This document shows, one piece after another, positions 36,673-45,374 of a stretch of DNA of 64,000 bases. Source of the DNA: Christensenella sp. GTDB lineage: Bacteria; Bacillota; Clostridia; Christensenellales; UBA3700. The stretch lies in NCBI GenBank assembly GCA_022784465.1, contig JALFUR010000008.1, forward strand, positions 41,014 through 105,013, given 5' to 3'. Every line of letters starts with the position of its first letter. Within the stretch, counting starts at the first letter, position 1. Made by a program: the position numbers and the translations under genes. The notes under the pieces are model-generated. The model did no database searches and had not been told where the DNA came from. It saw nothing but the letters and a program-made list of their open reading frames with translations.

Positions 36673-37236
36673 TAAATTCTTTATTTTTTTCTTAATTTGT
36701 TGAAGAGTGTTATCTATATTTTTGATGCTTTTTCCTAAGGAATTAGCAATTTTTTCATAAGAATTTCCTTCAATATATAAATCAAGCACTTTATTTTCAT
36801 AATCAGAAAGCGATTTCTCTATATTAGATATAAGTTGCTTGCTCATTACTAATCTTTCTGCATCTATATTAGTTAAATCCTCAATATCCGACTCATGTAT
36901 CTCATCAAGAGGTATTGCGCTGTTAATTACACTGTTCGCAGCCGAGTTTTGTTTTCTAACAAAATCTAACATTGCATTGTTTATGCAATGGCTAACATAG
37001 GTTTCAAACAAAACGCTTTTAGAGCCATCGTACGAGGAAATTGCTTTCCATACAGCAACTCTTCCCTCTTGCAAAAAGTCATCAATTGTCGTCCCTTTTA
37101 CGTTCTTATAGCGCGATGCTAGCATTGAAACTAAAGGATCAAACATAACAATTATTTGACCTACTTCCATGTCAATCTTTTCGCCTTTTTCTTTTTTTTG
37201 TTTTATTCGATTTAAAATATCTGAAACTTTTTCCAT
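36667..37236 (-). CDS. SigH-like RNA polymerase sigma factor
   Basis: 189 residues, sigma-70 family. Region 2 is at about 30-97 with the core-binding and -10-recognition blocks DDFLQEGRVAVWKAISSYD and INNAMLDFVRKQ. Region 4 is at about 143-189 with a helix-turn-helix (GNSYEKIANSLGKSIKNIDN). There is no region 1 or 3, as in the SigH/Spo0H group. The neighbourhood mrnC-rlmB-sigH, known from Bacillus, supports that assignment. It could control stationary-phase or sporulation genes, but no sporulation gene is visible here. It directly follows mrnC (one-base overlap). Confidence 0.8.
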   Translation of the reverse strand: MEKVSDILNRIKQKKEKGEKIDMEVGQIIVMFDPLVSMLASRYKNVKGTTIDDFLQEGRVAVWKAISSYDGSKSVLFETYVSHCINNAMLDFVRKQNSAANSVINSAIPLDEIHESDIEDLTNIDAERLVMSKQLISNIEKSLSDYENKVLDLYIEGNSYEKIANSLGKSIKNIDNTLQQIKKKIKNLL

Positions 37237-37628
37237 TAATTTAATAGTTGCTCTATTCTTTCCTCTTGCCCGGTTAAATATAAATAGCCAATTATAGCTT
37301 CAAAACCTGTAGCAAGTTGATATTCCCCTCTTGTCGCATTTTTTGCGATTGTATTAACATGAGCATTTCTAGCTCTTAAAAATACATCTTTTTCTTCTTC
37401 TGTAAGTTTTTCAAGAATCTCTTCCATTTTTTTTGCTTGAGATTTTGCATTAACTTCTGAATTAACTAATAAGGATAACTTATTTGTTTTATAAGTGGTT
37501 GTTGATACATACTTTGTTCTGCAATACAAAGAATGAACACCATCCCCAATATAAGCAAGTACGAGAGGATTAATCTCCCGTACCTTACTTAATGAAATTA
37601 TTTCTGTATTTTTTGGTATAAAACCCAT
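37236..37628 (-). CDS. mrnC: Mini-ribonuclease III
   Basis: 130 residues, only the RNase III catalytic domain without a dsRNA-binding domain. The signatures NPLVLAYIGDGVHSLYCR and TGFEAIIGYLYLTG hold the acidic metal-binding residues (Asp in IGDG, Glu in FEAIIG). In Bacillus this dimeric enzyme matures 23S rRNA ends. Its start overlaps the aldolase stop, and its stop overlaps the sigma-factor start, so the five-gene run is one transcription unit in part. Full length for the family. Confidence 0.92.
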   Translation of the reverse strand: MGFIPKNTEIISLSKVREINPLVLAYIGDGVHSLYCRTKYVSTTTYKTNKLSLLVNSEVNAKSQAKKMEEILEKLTEEEKDVFLRARNAHVNTIAKNATRGEYQLATGFEAIIGYLYLTGQEERIEQLLN

Positions 37629-38284
37629 TATTTTGAATATTTTGAAACAAAGTAATCAAACAATAATTCATCTGAATATGTTTGTTGCCCTGTAGCCTCT
37701 AATGTTTTTTGCTTTATATATTCATAAGAGCATTGTTCCATAATTTCAATGATCTTAAATGCTTCATCCATATCTCTTCCTGCGCAGAAAACTCCATGAT
37801 TTGCCATAAAGCAAGCATTTCTTCCTTCCATTGCAGCAACTGTTCCTTTCTTTAATGGCTTTGTTCCAGGAAGACCATATTTACCAACTCTTGCACTTCC
37901 TCCTACTAGCTTTTCCATTTCTTTTGACATAACAGGAAGCTCAATTCTGCAAGAAGCTAAAATAGAACAATATACTGGATGAGAGTGTATAGTTGCATTT
38001 ATTTCAGGTCTAGCACCCATAACTGCAGCGTGAATTTTTCTTTCACTAGTTGGCTTTTTTCCTTTTTCCCAAATAGAAGGATCTGAAATTTGAACAATAG
38101 GCATATCTTCTGGAGTTAATGAAATATAATCTAATCCTGTTGGCGTTACAAGCATATGATCTTCATCCAATCTTACGGCCGTATTACCCCAAGTTCCTTG
38201 AACAAGATTCTTCTTTAATAAATTAACACCACTATCTTTAATGACTTGTCTTAACTTTAATTCTTCTTCTTGTGTCCATGCCAT
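37628..38284 (-). CDS. Class II aldolase (fuculose-phosphate aldolase-like), complete active site
   Basis: 218 residues, cytoplasmic. The Zn ligands typical of FucA/RhaD-type aldolases are all visible: His100 and His102 in IHSHPVY and His163 in MANHGVF. The acid Glu81 is in SERKIH. Such enzymes split or join a phosphorylated sugar and dihydroxyacetone phosphate or a similar aldehyde. The substrate cannot be inferred. A strong AGGAGG site precedes ATG 38284. It follows another, altered aldolase by 3 bases, and the two may form a mixed complex. Confidence 0.87.
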   Translation of the reverse strand: MAWTQEEELKLRQVIKDSGVNLLKKNLVQGTWGNTAVRLDEDHMLVTPTGLDYISLTPEDMPIVQISDPSIWEKGKKPTSERKIHAAVMGARPEINATIHSHPVYCSILASCRIELPVMSKEMEKLVGGSARVGKYGLPGTKPLKKGTVAAMEGRNACFMANHGVFCAGRDMDEAFKIIEIMEQCSYEYIKQKTLEATGQQTYSDELLFDYFVSKYSK

Positions 38285-38287
38285 AAT

Positions 38288-38923
38288 CTATTCCTCCTCT
38301 CCTTCTTCTTGAGCAGCCAAATTTTCTTGATTTACTTTGCTGTATTTCTTCTTGTAAATAATTTGCATTAGTTTTGCTTCAATAAAAGGTATTGTAATGT
38401 TTTTTCCAATAACCGCAGAAGATACAAAACAATGAGAAGCCTTATCTAAAACCATTATGCAAGTAAAAGCTTCTGACATAGTTCTACCAGAAGTGATGCA
38501 TCCATCATCTTTAATTAAGCACGAATTAACACCCTTTAAGTTCTTAACAATGTCTTCAATTGTGTTTTGTGCTGTTTTACATTTTGGTCCAACTATTTGA
38601 GCCATATCATCTAAAACTGTTGGAATTGTTACCCCTGCTTTTGCAACAGGTGCTACCCATTTTGGATGCACGTGACAAATCGCATTAATATCTTCTCTTT
38701 CTGTGTAAATTTGTGCGTGCAATTTGTATTCGTTTGAATTTGCATTTACTAGGTCAATTTTCTCTACATCGTTTTCAGTTAAATCAGCAAAATTTACATT
38801 AGGCCTTGTAATGTACATATATCCTCTTTTTCCTCTAAAACTAATGCAGTCATTTTGACCACAAAGATTTTCGTTAGAGATATTTTTTGCATATTCAATA
38901 ACTGTTTGTACAAATCTATCCAT
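38288..38923 (-). CDS. Class II aldolase/adducin-family protein, third zinc ligand replaced
   Basis: 211 residues from ATG at 38923, which has GAGGAG 6 bases upstream; a GTG 15 bases earlier overlaps that site and is less likely. It has the class II aldolase layout with Glu in NEYKLH and two His (84 and 86) in CHVHP. Where its neighbour has NHG it has DDG (139-141), so the third metal-binding His is Asp. It ends in a Glu-rich tail. It could be a weak enzyme or a structural subunit of the following aldolase. Located between the aminotransferase and that aldolase. Confidence 0.8.
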   Translation of the reverse strand: MDRFVQTVIEYAKNISNENLCGQNDCISFRGKRGYMYITRPNVNFADLTENDVEKIDLVNANSNEYKLHAQIYTEREDINAICHVHPKWVAPVAKAGVTIPTVLDDMAQIVGPKCKTAQNTIEDIVKNLKGVNSCLIKDDGCITSGRTMSEAFTCIMVLDKASHCFVSSAVIGKNITIPFIEAKLMQIIYKKKYSKVNQENLAAQEEGEEE

Positions 38924-38984
38924 CTTTATTCTCCTCACACATTTTTTTAAAATGTCTGTTTATTTTCAATTTCTTTTCAGCAAT

Positions 38985-39015
38985 AGGGGATTATTTTCGA
39001 ATAATCCCCTTTTTT
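38985..39015 (+). terminator. Strong hairpin with U-run in the plus direction
   Basis: An 11-bp stem (AGGGGATTATT with its complement) closes on the stable loop TTCG and is followed by six T on the plus strand. In the minus direction, in which the flanking genes run, no T-run follows. So it looks like a terminator for antisense RNA, or an mRNA processing/stability hairpin between the aminotransferase and the aldolases. Confidence 0.6.
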
Positions 39016-39027
39016 GCTTATGTTTTA

Positions 39028-40716
39028 TTATTTTGATGCTTTAGCAGCTTCTTTTTCTGCAGCAATATCTCTTTTATGTTGAGCGATTAATTCGTCATGC
39101 GCTTTCTTTTCTGCAGCCATCATTTCTTGTGCTTTAGCTTTTCCTTCAGCCTTAGCTTTTTTATGTTTTTCGTTATATTCTTTTACTTGATCAGCTAGAG
39201 GAATTCCTCTTTCTTTTACTAGTTTAAATACATCTTCAAATCTATTTAATGCTTCATCAATTACTTCATCTGTATCTGCCATAGATGTATAAAGTCTTGA
39301 ACCAGCTAATGTAACAATACCATTTGCCATATATGCAGCACCCATTTGTTCCATAGCTTCTTTTCTAACCATCATCATGCTCTTTTTAGATAGAACATTT
39401 ACAATGTTTAAGATATTCATAGAAGAGAAGTCAAAGCTCATTGGAGCTGTACACTCTAAGTGACAAATAGAACCTTGGTTATAAGTAACATAAGGCAAAT
39501 TGTAGTTATCTATTAACTTTTGTAGTCCATCAACCAATCTATTTCCTGCACGACCAGCTTTTAGACAAGCATCATTCTTAACGATTTCTTTAATAGCAAC
39601 ATAACCAGCCATTGAAGATAATGGGTTAGCAGCAAGTGTTCCACCTACATATGCCTTCTTCATCATTCCGCCAACACCAGCAGCCATTAAATCAACATAC
39701 TTTTTCTTACCACCAACACCACCGGCAGATGGGTATCCACCAGCAACGATCTTACCAAATACTGTTAAATCTGGATGAACATCAAATAATCCTTGCGCTC
39801 CACCAGGTCCTACTCTGAATCCAGTAACAACTTCATCGAAAATTAATAATGCGCCATACATATCGCATAGTCTTCTAACTTTCTTGTTGTAGTCCCATGC
39901 AACTGGTCTTGTTCCTGATTCTGGTCCAACTGGCTCAATAAGAATAGCAGCTGTACCACCTCTTAATTGGTTAAGTTTTAAATATTTTTCCATCATGTCA
40001 AGATCGTCTGGTTTTACTTCGTCAACAAGTGTAAATATCTTAGATGGAATACCATGTGATTCTAAGAAGTTTCTTGTTCCTGGAATCTTCAATCCGTATA
40101 CTAATTGATCAGACCATCCATGATATGCTCCACCAACTTTAATTATTCTCTTATGACCAGTAGCACATCTAGCAATACGAATAGCTGCCATATCTGCTTC
40201 TGTTCCTGAACCTAACATTCTAAATTTTTCTACCCATGGCATATTTTTGTTAATTTCTTTTGCAATTAACAATTCTGCTTCATGGAACAATCCTGTAACA
40301 GGACCACTTTCTTTGATAAGTTTAATAGCTTCTTCTTGAACAGCAGGGAAATTACTTCCTAAAATTGTTGGACCTCCTGCTTGTAAAAAGTCAAAATACC
40401 TATTTCCATCAGCATCGTACAAATAAGCTCCTTCAGCTTTTGTCATGCACATTGGGAATGGCTTATTGAAAGCTAAATTGTGTTGTACTCCTCCTGGAAT
40501 GAAGTTTTTAGCTTCAGCTGTGATAGCTTTTGATTTAGCACATTTTGTGTCAAAATAACCTTTAACAATGTCTTCCTCATAAACTTCTTTTGGAATAGCA
40601 AAAATGTTCTTGTCTGTTAGATCTTTTAAAGCATCTCTAATATCTTGTGGATCTGCCCAACGAGTAACACCATAACCTGCTTCTTCCTTGTCTTTAAGTT
40701 CAGTATACTTAATCAT
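39028..40716 (-). CDS. Class III PLP-dependent aminotransferase (glutamate-semialdehyde aminomutase-like) with charged tail
   Basis: 562 residues from ATG 40716, preceded by AAGGAG. The fold-type I core has GSGTEADMAAIRIAR, the AYHGW loop, the Asp of LLIFDEVVTGFR (pyridoxal N1 contact) and the Schiff-base Lys (322) in FGKIVAGGYP. It resembles glutamate-1-semialdehyde aminomutase, but no other haem genes are near, so transfer of an amino group to a sugar or small aldehyde is as likely. The last ~45 residues are Lys/Ala/Glu-rich and helical (from NEKHKKAKAEG on), unlike the usual family end. First gene before the two aldolases; own promoter at 40753-40781. Confidence 0.85.
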   Translation of the reverse strand: MIKYTELKDKEEAGYGVTRWADPQDIRDALKDLTDKNIFAIPKEVYEEDIVKGYFDTKCAKSKAITAEAKNFIPGGVQHNLAFNKPFPMCMTKAEGAYLYDADGNRYFDFLQAGGPTILGSNFPAVQEEAIKLIKESGPVTGLFHEAELLIAKEINKNMPWVEKFRMLGSGTEADMAAIRIARCATGHKRIIKVGGAYHGWSDQLVYGLKIPGTRNFLESHGIPSKIFTLVDEVKPDDLDMMEKYLKLNQLRGGTAAILIEPVGPESGTRPVAWDYNKKVRRLCDMYGALLIFDEVVTGFRVGPGGAQGLFDVHPDLTVFGKIVAGGYPSAGGVGGKKKYVDLMAAGVGGMMKKAYVGGTLAANPLSSMAGYVAIKEIVKNDACLKAGRAGNRLVDGLQKLIDNYNLPYVTYNQGSICHLECTAPMSFDFSSMNILNIVNVLSKKSMMMVRKEAMEQMGAAYMANGIVTLAGSRLYTSMADTDEVIDEALNRFEDVFKLVKERGIPLADQVKEYNEKHKKAKAEGKAKAQEMMAAEKKAHDELIAQHKRDIAAEKEAAKASK

Positions 40717-40752
40717 CTTGCATAATCTCCTTTTCATTAATTTATCCTAATT

Positions 40753-40781
40753 ATTTTAGCAAATATAATAACTATAGTCAA
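40753..40781 (-). promoter_or_regulatory. Promoter of the aminotransferase-aldolase operon
   Basis: TTGACT (40781-40776), 17-base spacer, TAAAAT (40758-40753) on the minus strand, about 37 bases before the chosen ATG. Good sigma-70-type match. Confidence 0.65.
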
Positions 40782-40822
40782 TATATGCGTTATATTACGC
40801 GAGCATATGCGCGAAGCCATTG

Positions 40823-40851
40823 TTGACCAATTTTTTTTCGTATTATATACT
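40823..40851 (+). promoter_or_regulatory. Promoter of the M28-like gene
   Basis: TTGACC (40823-40828), 17-base spacer, TATACT (40846-40851), then a short leader with GAAGGAG before ATG 40874. It excludes the earlier in-frame start at 40820, which lies before the promoter. Confidence 0.7.
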
Positions 40852-40873
40852 TTTGTTAATGAAGGAGCAAATA

Positions 40874-42121
40874 ATGGATAAAAAAATCAATCAAGGCGAA
40901 TATGTAAAAAATCTTATATTAGATATAAGTGAAAAATTTGAAAATAGATTACCTTGCTCTAGCGAGGAAAAAAATGCCGCTTATGCATTTTCTGATCAGA
41001 TAAAAAACGAAACTGAAGTTTTGCCTATAGTTGAAACTTTTAAAACAAATCCCCTTTCCTACATTGGAATTATGCCTATTATTGGCTATATGGGATATTT
41101 CGCTGTTTTATGCTTTTACTTGACACCTGTATTGAGTTTTATTATCTCAATTGCCATTTTATTGTTATCTTTAACGCACCTTGTTTTTTCAAAAGGGACT
41201 TTTGATTTTTTATTTAAAAAACATACCTCTCAAAACGTTTTAGCATATATTGAACCTACACAAGAGGCTGAGAAAACTATAATCCTTTCCTCTCATATTG
41301 ATTCTTCTTGGGGAAAACCTTTATGCTTTATAAATACAAAAACAGTGATTATAAAAATGGTAATTTCCATTATATCTTTAGTCTCGATTTTTTTAATATC
41401 GTTAATCGCCATTTGTAATGGTGCGCTAGATTTTACTTTTTGGACAACAGGAATAATAAATTCTAAAGAAGGCATAATTCAAAATTTTGGATATTTAATT
41501 ATGTTTATTATGCCAGCTTTTTCTATCCCTGGATTATATTGGTTTACTCAATATATCTCCTTAGACAAAAAACAAGCCCCAAATGGCATTTTAGATAATT
41601 TAACTGGTTGTGAACTAGCTATATCCGTATTTAAACATTTAAATGAAAACAAAGAGGTATTACCTCAAAATGTCCGCGTAATCCTTGCTCTTTTTGGAGC
41701 AAATAAGGCAGGAAGAAAGGGATCAAAATATTTTATTAAAAAACACAAGAACGAGTTCACTAAAGACATAATTAATATTAATTTGGACACATTCTACAAC
41801 GACTCTTATACAATTATAAAAAATGATGCTCCAATCTCTGGCCATTTTGACAATTATTTAATTGATAAATGCCTCTTTTCTATGAAAGATATGGGCATAG
41901 AGCCTATAATCAAATCTCAGTTCTTTGAGGGTTGTGATTCTTCTTCGTTTAATCAAGCAAAGATTAAAACCATTACACTTTGTGCAAAAAATATGTCTCT
42001 AGATAATTACACGCATACAATAAATGACTCTATCCATCTTGTAGATGAACAGAGCCTTCAAACTGGATTTAATATAGTTAATAAAATAATTGATTCTATA
42101 CTAAAAGAATCTAATAATTAA
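40874..42121 (+). CDS. Membrane protein with a degenerate M28 (aminopeptidase-like) domain
   Basis: 415 residues from ATG 40874 (GAAGGAG upstream). M28 metal-binding positions are partly kept: SHIDSSWG (His141, Asp143), GILDN (Asp241), INLDT, and THTIND (His381). The family block FGxEExGxxGS reads FGANKAGRKGS, so both Glu (catalytic base and metal ligand) are Asn-Lys. Two pairs of membrane helices lie near 65-105 and 155-180/205-225, inserted within the peptidase domain. A working peptidase is unlikely; a binding or regulatory role is possible. Single-gene unit, convergent with the PAP2 gene, with 3 bases between the stops. Confidence 0.75.
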   Translation: MDKKINQGEYVKNLILDISEKFENRLPCSSEEKNAAYAFSDQIKNETEVLPIVETFKTNPLSYIGIMPIIGYMGYFAVLCFYLTPVLSFIISIAILLLSLTHLVFSKGTFDFLFKKHTSQNVLAYIEPTQEAEKTIILSSHIDSSWGKPLCFINTKTVIIKMVISIISLVSIFLISLIAICNGALDFTFWTTGIINSKEGIIQNFGYLIMFIMPAFSIPGLYWFTQYISLDKKQAPNGILDNLTGCELAISVFKHLNENKEVLPQNVRVILALFGANKAGRKGSKYFIKKHKNEFTKDIININLDTFYNDSYTIIKNDAPISGHFDNYLIDKCLFSMKDMGIEPIIKSQFFEGCDSSSFNQAKIKTITLCAKNMSLDNYTHTINDSIHLVDEQSLQTGFNIVNKIIDSILKESNN

Positions 42122-42124
42122 ACC

Positions 42125-43129
42125 TTACGCAGCTTTTGGTTGCTTAGAAAACAATTCCTTTATATGAGAATTTTTGCATATTAATATTTCTTTTGTGATT
42201 GCCATTGTAACAAAGGTTATTGTTCCACCAAACAAAACATCTGACATAAAATGCGCACCAACAACGATTCTTGCTACCGCTGTCAATCCTATCCATACAA
42301 GAGGAATAATCCAAATTAAAGCTTTCTTTTTCTTATCCTTTATATCAAAAATGTCTATTAAAGTAATTAGCGCATATGAAGTTGCCGCAGAAGAAGTATG
42401 TCCACTTGGGAAAGATTTTAAAGCATCTGTTGAACCATATAGCGCCATCATTGTTTCTTTATCAATCCATTGTCCATTAATTTCATACCAGCGTGCATAT
42501 GCACTAAATCCATATACTGGATCATCTGGATACATATTCATTGCTCTATATCTTATACGACCAACAGGTTTTTTAATTACAAGATTTATTAAAATTGTAG
42601 GAATTGCAGCAATAATTATTACAGCAATAGCAAACTTTACTAGTTTTTTCAATGTTTCATCGCTTAAATTATTTAACGCTAATATTCCTGTAGCTGAAAT
42701 GCAAATGGAAATGATTACTAAAACGATATCTATGTATACACCAGTGAATAAAGAACTTGTATCCTCGCTTAATGCTAGGTGTCTATACATATAGCCCATA
42801 ATATCTGAGAACATGTAATAAACAGCATAAATAGATAAAATTGAAAAAATTATACAAATTGTGTATTTTTTCCATCCATCATAAAATCTATGCCCATTTA
42901 AAAATATTATTTGGCATGCAATTGCTAATAATAATGTTGTAGGTGCGCTTCCTATTATTTCAAAAATCGCACCAAAAGTATCGTTGCTCACATATTGATG
43001 ACTTGCTAAAGCATTTTTTGTCAATATATTACTAATTTCTAAATCTAAAAAAGTAGCAATTACTAATAGTATTCCAAAAACACCTGTAAATAAACATAAT
43101 GTCAAAATTGTCTTGTTTTTAGATGTCAT
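42125..43129 (-). CDS. PAP2-family membrane phosphatase
   Basis: 334 residues with about eight membrane helices. All three phosphatase motifs are present: KKPVGRIRYR (motif 1), SFPSGHTSSA (motif 2) and ARIVVGAHFMSDVLFG (motif 3, catalytic His and Asp). It dephosphorylates a lipid phosphate, such as undecaprenyl pyrophosphate or phosphatidic acid, at the outer face of the membrane. It is longer than the minimal PAP2 by ~100 residues, from extra helices at the N-terminus. Last gene of the seven-gene operon starting at 48236; AAGGGG site. Confidence 0.88.
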   Translation of the reverse strand: MTSKNKTILTLCLFTGVFGILLVIATFLDLEISNILTKNALASHQYVSNDTFGAIFEIIGSAPTTLLLAIACQIIFLNGHRFYDGWKKYTICIIFSILSIYAVYYMFSDIMGYMYRHLALSEDTSSLFTGVYIDIVLVIISICISATGILALNNLSDETLKKLVKFAIAVIIIAAIPTILINLVIKKPVGRIRYRAMNMYPDDPVYGFSAYARWYEINGQWIDKETMMALYGSTDALKSFPSGHTSSAATSYALITLIDIFDIKDKKKKALIWIIPLVWIGLTAVARIVVGAHFMSDVLFGGTITFVTMAITKEILICKNSHIKELFSKQPKAA

Positions 43130-43138
43130 TTTTCCCCT

Positions 43139-44062
43139 TTAAGATTCTGAACCAGACGAACCAGAACCAATTTCAGATCCACTGTCGGATTCTGTTGATT
43201 CAGAATATTGAACGTATTTTATAATTGATGAATATGTTGATTTGTTAATAAATGATATTACTTCTTTTATTGGCAATGCGCAGCCTATTCCATAAGTATT
43301 ATTTACAGTTGTAGTTGAACCTGTAGACTCTATTCTTCCATAAACAACACCAATTGCTCTTCCTTTTGAATTTAATAATACGCCACCACTATTACCATGG
43401 TTTACATTTGAATCAAGCATTATTATATCTTTAAAATCTGTTCCATTTGATTTAAACGAATGTGCCGGTGAGGAAATTGTTGCATGAGAAAATAATAATC
43501 CGATTCCTTCCGGATTACCAAAAGTATATGCATCTTGTCCGTAATATAATTGAGATGATGCATCAAGTTCGATAGGAGTGAATGTTGTACTTGAAGGTTT
43601 AATCTTCAAAATAGCCAAATCTACTGCCGCGTTGTCTGAGAACATTATTTCGTCTGCCTCTAAATATGTATTATCTGCAAATACAGCTTTAATTTGAGTT
43701 ACTGCTATTCTATGATCTGAAAGACCAGAAGGCAAATCGTTTCCGCTTCTATATTGAACAACAACGTGTCTATTTGTAACGATATATCCATCAGTTGTAA
43801 TAATAAAGCCTGCACCATTCATTTCTGCACCAGAGGAAAGTGTTACAATTATTCTTACACACGAAGAAACAGTTTTCGATGCAACTACAGCGGCCGGATT
43901 AGACGTATCTAAATCATCTAAGTCTAGATGAGATATATTCCCACCGACTTGAGTATTGCCAGCTGTTGAATTTCCTCCTATTGTGGACAATAGTGAACAA
44001 GAAGTACAAACTAACAATAAAATAACTATAGTAACTAATACGCTAATTTTCTTTCTATTCAT
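43139..44062 (-). CDS. Trypsin-like (HtrA-type) serine protease, likely lipoprotein
   Basis: 307 residues from ATG 44062 (AGGAGG 8 bases upstream; a GTG before it is weaker). Signal peptide with an imperfect lipobox ending CTSC (Cys22). The catalytic triad is complete: His99 in VTNRHVVV, Asp148 in AAVDLAILK and Ser225 in HGNSGG. There is no PDZ domain, so it is a protease-only relative of DegP, and it ends in a Ser/Gly/Glu-rich tail. Role: cleavage or quality control of extracytoplasmic proteins. Lies between DUF975 and PAP2 in the operon. Confidence 0.88.
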   Translation of the reverse strand: MNRKKISVLVTIVILLLVCTSCSLLSTIGGNSTAGNTQVGGNISHLDLDDLDTSNPAAVVASKTVSSCVRIIVTLSSGAEMNGAGFIITTDGYIVTNRHVVVQYRSGNDLPSGLSDHRIAVTQIKAVFADNTYLEADEIMFSDNAAVDLAILKIKPSSTTFTPIELDASSQLYYGQDAYTFGNPEGIGLLFSHATISSPAHSFKSNGTDFKDIIMLDSNVNHGNSGGVLLNSKGRAIGVVYGRIESTGSTTTVNNTYGIGCALPIKEVISFINKSTYSSIIKYVQYSESTESDSGSEIGSGSSGSES

Positions 44063-44079
44063 CACTCTCTCCTCCTTTA

Positions 44080-44778
44080 TTATTTATCAAACAAATCATC
44101 ATCAAAAGTTTCTTCACTACAAGCATCTACTATAAATTCATCTTCTGCCTTTTCTTGAGATAAATCTTCAAATGTGCCAGGATGTTCTTTGTTGTATTCA
44201 ACTTTTAAATGTTCATAAAATAATTCTTTTGTTGTAGCAATGTATGGACCTTTCCAAATTGCTAATATTCCACATGTTAGACAAATCAAAATCGCCCATC
44301 CAATAAAACTTAATTCTAAAACAAATAGCTCCATTTTGTGTCCATTCATCATATCTTTGCTAAGTTTTAAACACTCACCATATTTAAAGTTTTGCTTTTC
44401 GGATAATAGATATGGAACCATAGCCGTAGAATAGCAATAAACTATTCCTGGAATGACAAATAGCAAAGACCATAAAAACATAAATATGCTTCTTAGAAAA
44501 CTCGTTAACACATACTCTACATCTTTATTTGGATCCGATAGCGTCTTGAAATATTCATCAAGTTTAACATTGTCATATCTTACAAAATTCATTAGCCATC
44601 TTATATATATAAATTCTGCTAGTGGAGCAAGTAAAAAAGTTATATATACCACAGCGGTAACTCCTGAAATTAGCGCGCTTATAGCGATATAAATAAGCAA
44701 AGGAACAAACATCTCCGCTGTTGTTTTATTATTTACTAATTGTTTTGCTTCTTCTTTTAGTTCTTGTCTTGTTGGCAT
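44080..44778 (-). CDS. DUF975 family membrane protein
   Basis: 232 residues. The basic start RQELKEEAKQLV is typical of DUF975. About five membrane helices follow (25-50, 58-75, 95-122, 145-175 region), with the conserved FLWSLLFVIPGIVYCYSTAM segment, and an acidic tail. Function unknown; the family is common in Firmicutes. It overlaps QueH by 22 bases yet has its own AGGAG site. Confidence 0.85.
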   Translation of the reverse strand: MPTRQELKEEAKQLVNNKTTAEMFVPLLIYIAISALISGVTAVVYITFLLAPLAEFIYIRWLMNFVRYDNVKLDEYFKTLSDPNKDVEYVLTSFLRSIFMFLWSLLFVIPGIVYCYSTAMVPYLLSEKQNFKYGECLKLSKDMMNGHKMELFVLELSFIGWAILICLTCGILAIWKGPYIATTKELFYEHLKVEYNKEHPGTFEDLSQEKAEDEFIVDACSEETFDDDLFDK

Positions 44779-45371
44779 TTTTCACGCTCCTTCTTAGAAT
44801 ATATGCATCCGCAATAATCTTGTCTATACAATCCTAATTCTTTAGATAAAGTTGTAGATCTATAATATCCACCCTTCTTCTTAAAATCATTAGGTAACCA
44901 CTTTATATTATAATATATTTCTAGTTTTTTTCCAATTTCGTTTAATTTTTCAGCATTCTTGTGTGGAGAGATAGAAAGCGTTGATGCAAAATAATCAAAA
45001 TTGTTATCTTTCGCAAATTGAGCAGTTTTGTTTAATCTTAACTCGTAACAAACAAAACATCTTTCCCCGCCTTCTAAACAGTTTTCAAGACCTTTGATTG
45101 CCCTATAAAACTCTTCCGAATTATATTCTTCTTTTATTACTTGAACACTACATATTGATTCTTGTATTTTTTTAAACTCCATAAATCTTTTTTCATATTC
45201 TTCTTTTGAAGTAATATTTGGATTGTAAAAATACAAGGTTATATCAAAATAATTAGATAAATACTCAAGACAATAACTACTACATGGAGCACAACATGCA
45301 TGTAATAGCAAAGAAGGCTTTTTGCCTTCTATTTCTTTAATAATTTTTTCTAATTCTAATTGATAGTTCAT
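44757..45371 (-). CDS. queH: Epoxyqueuosine reductase QueH
   Basis: 204 residues. The Cys-rich signatures are all present: LLLHACCAPCSSYC (Cys26, 27, 30, 34), CFVCYELRL, STLSISPHKN and RQDYCGCIYS near the C-terminus. QueH uses an iron-sulfur centre to make queuosine from epoxyqueuosine in tRNA, replacing QueG. Cytoplasmic, normal length. It starts 3 bases after the preceding ADH-like gene with no ribosome binding site, so coupled translation is likely. Other queuosine genes are not in the window. Confidence 0.92.
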   Translation of the reverse strand: MNYQLELEKIIKEIEGKKPSLLLHACCAPCSSYCLEYLSNYFDITLYFYNPNITSKEEYEKRFMEFKKIQESICSVQVIKEEYNSEEFYRAIKGLENCLEGGERCFVCYELRLNKTAQFAKDNNFDYFASTLSISPHKNAEKLNEIGKKLEIYYNIKWLPNDFKKKGGYYRSTTLSKELGLYRQDYCGCIYSKKEREKCQQDKN

Positions 45372-45374
45372 AAA

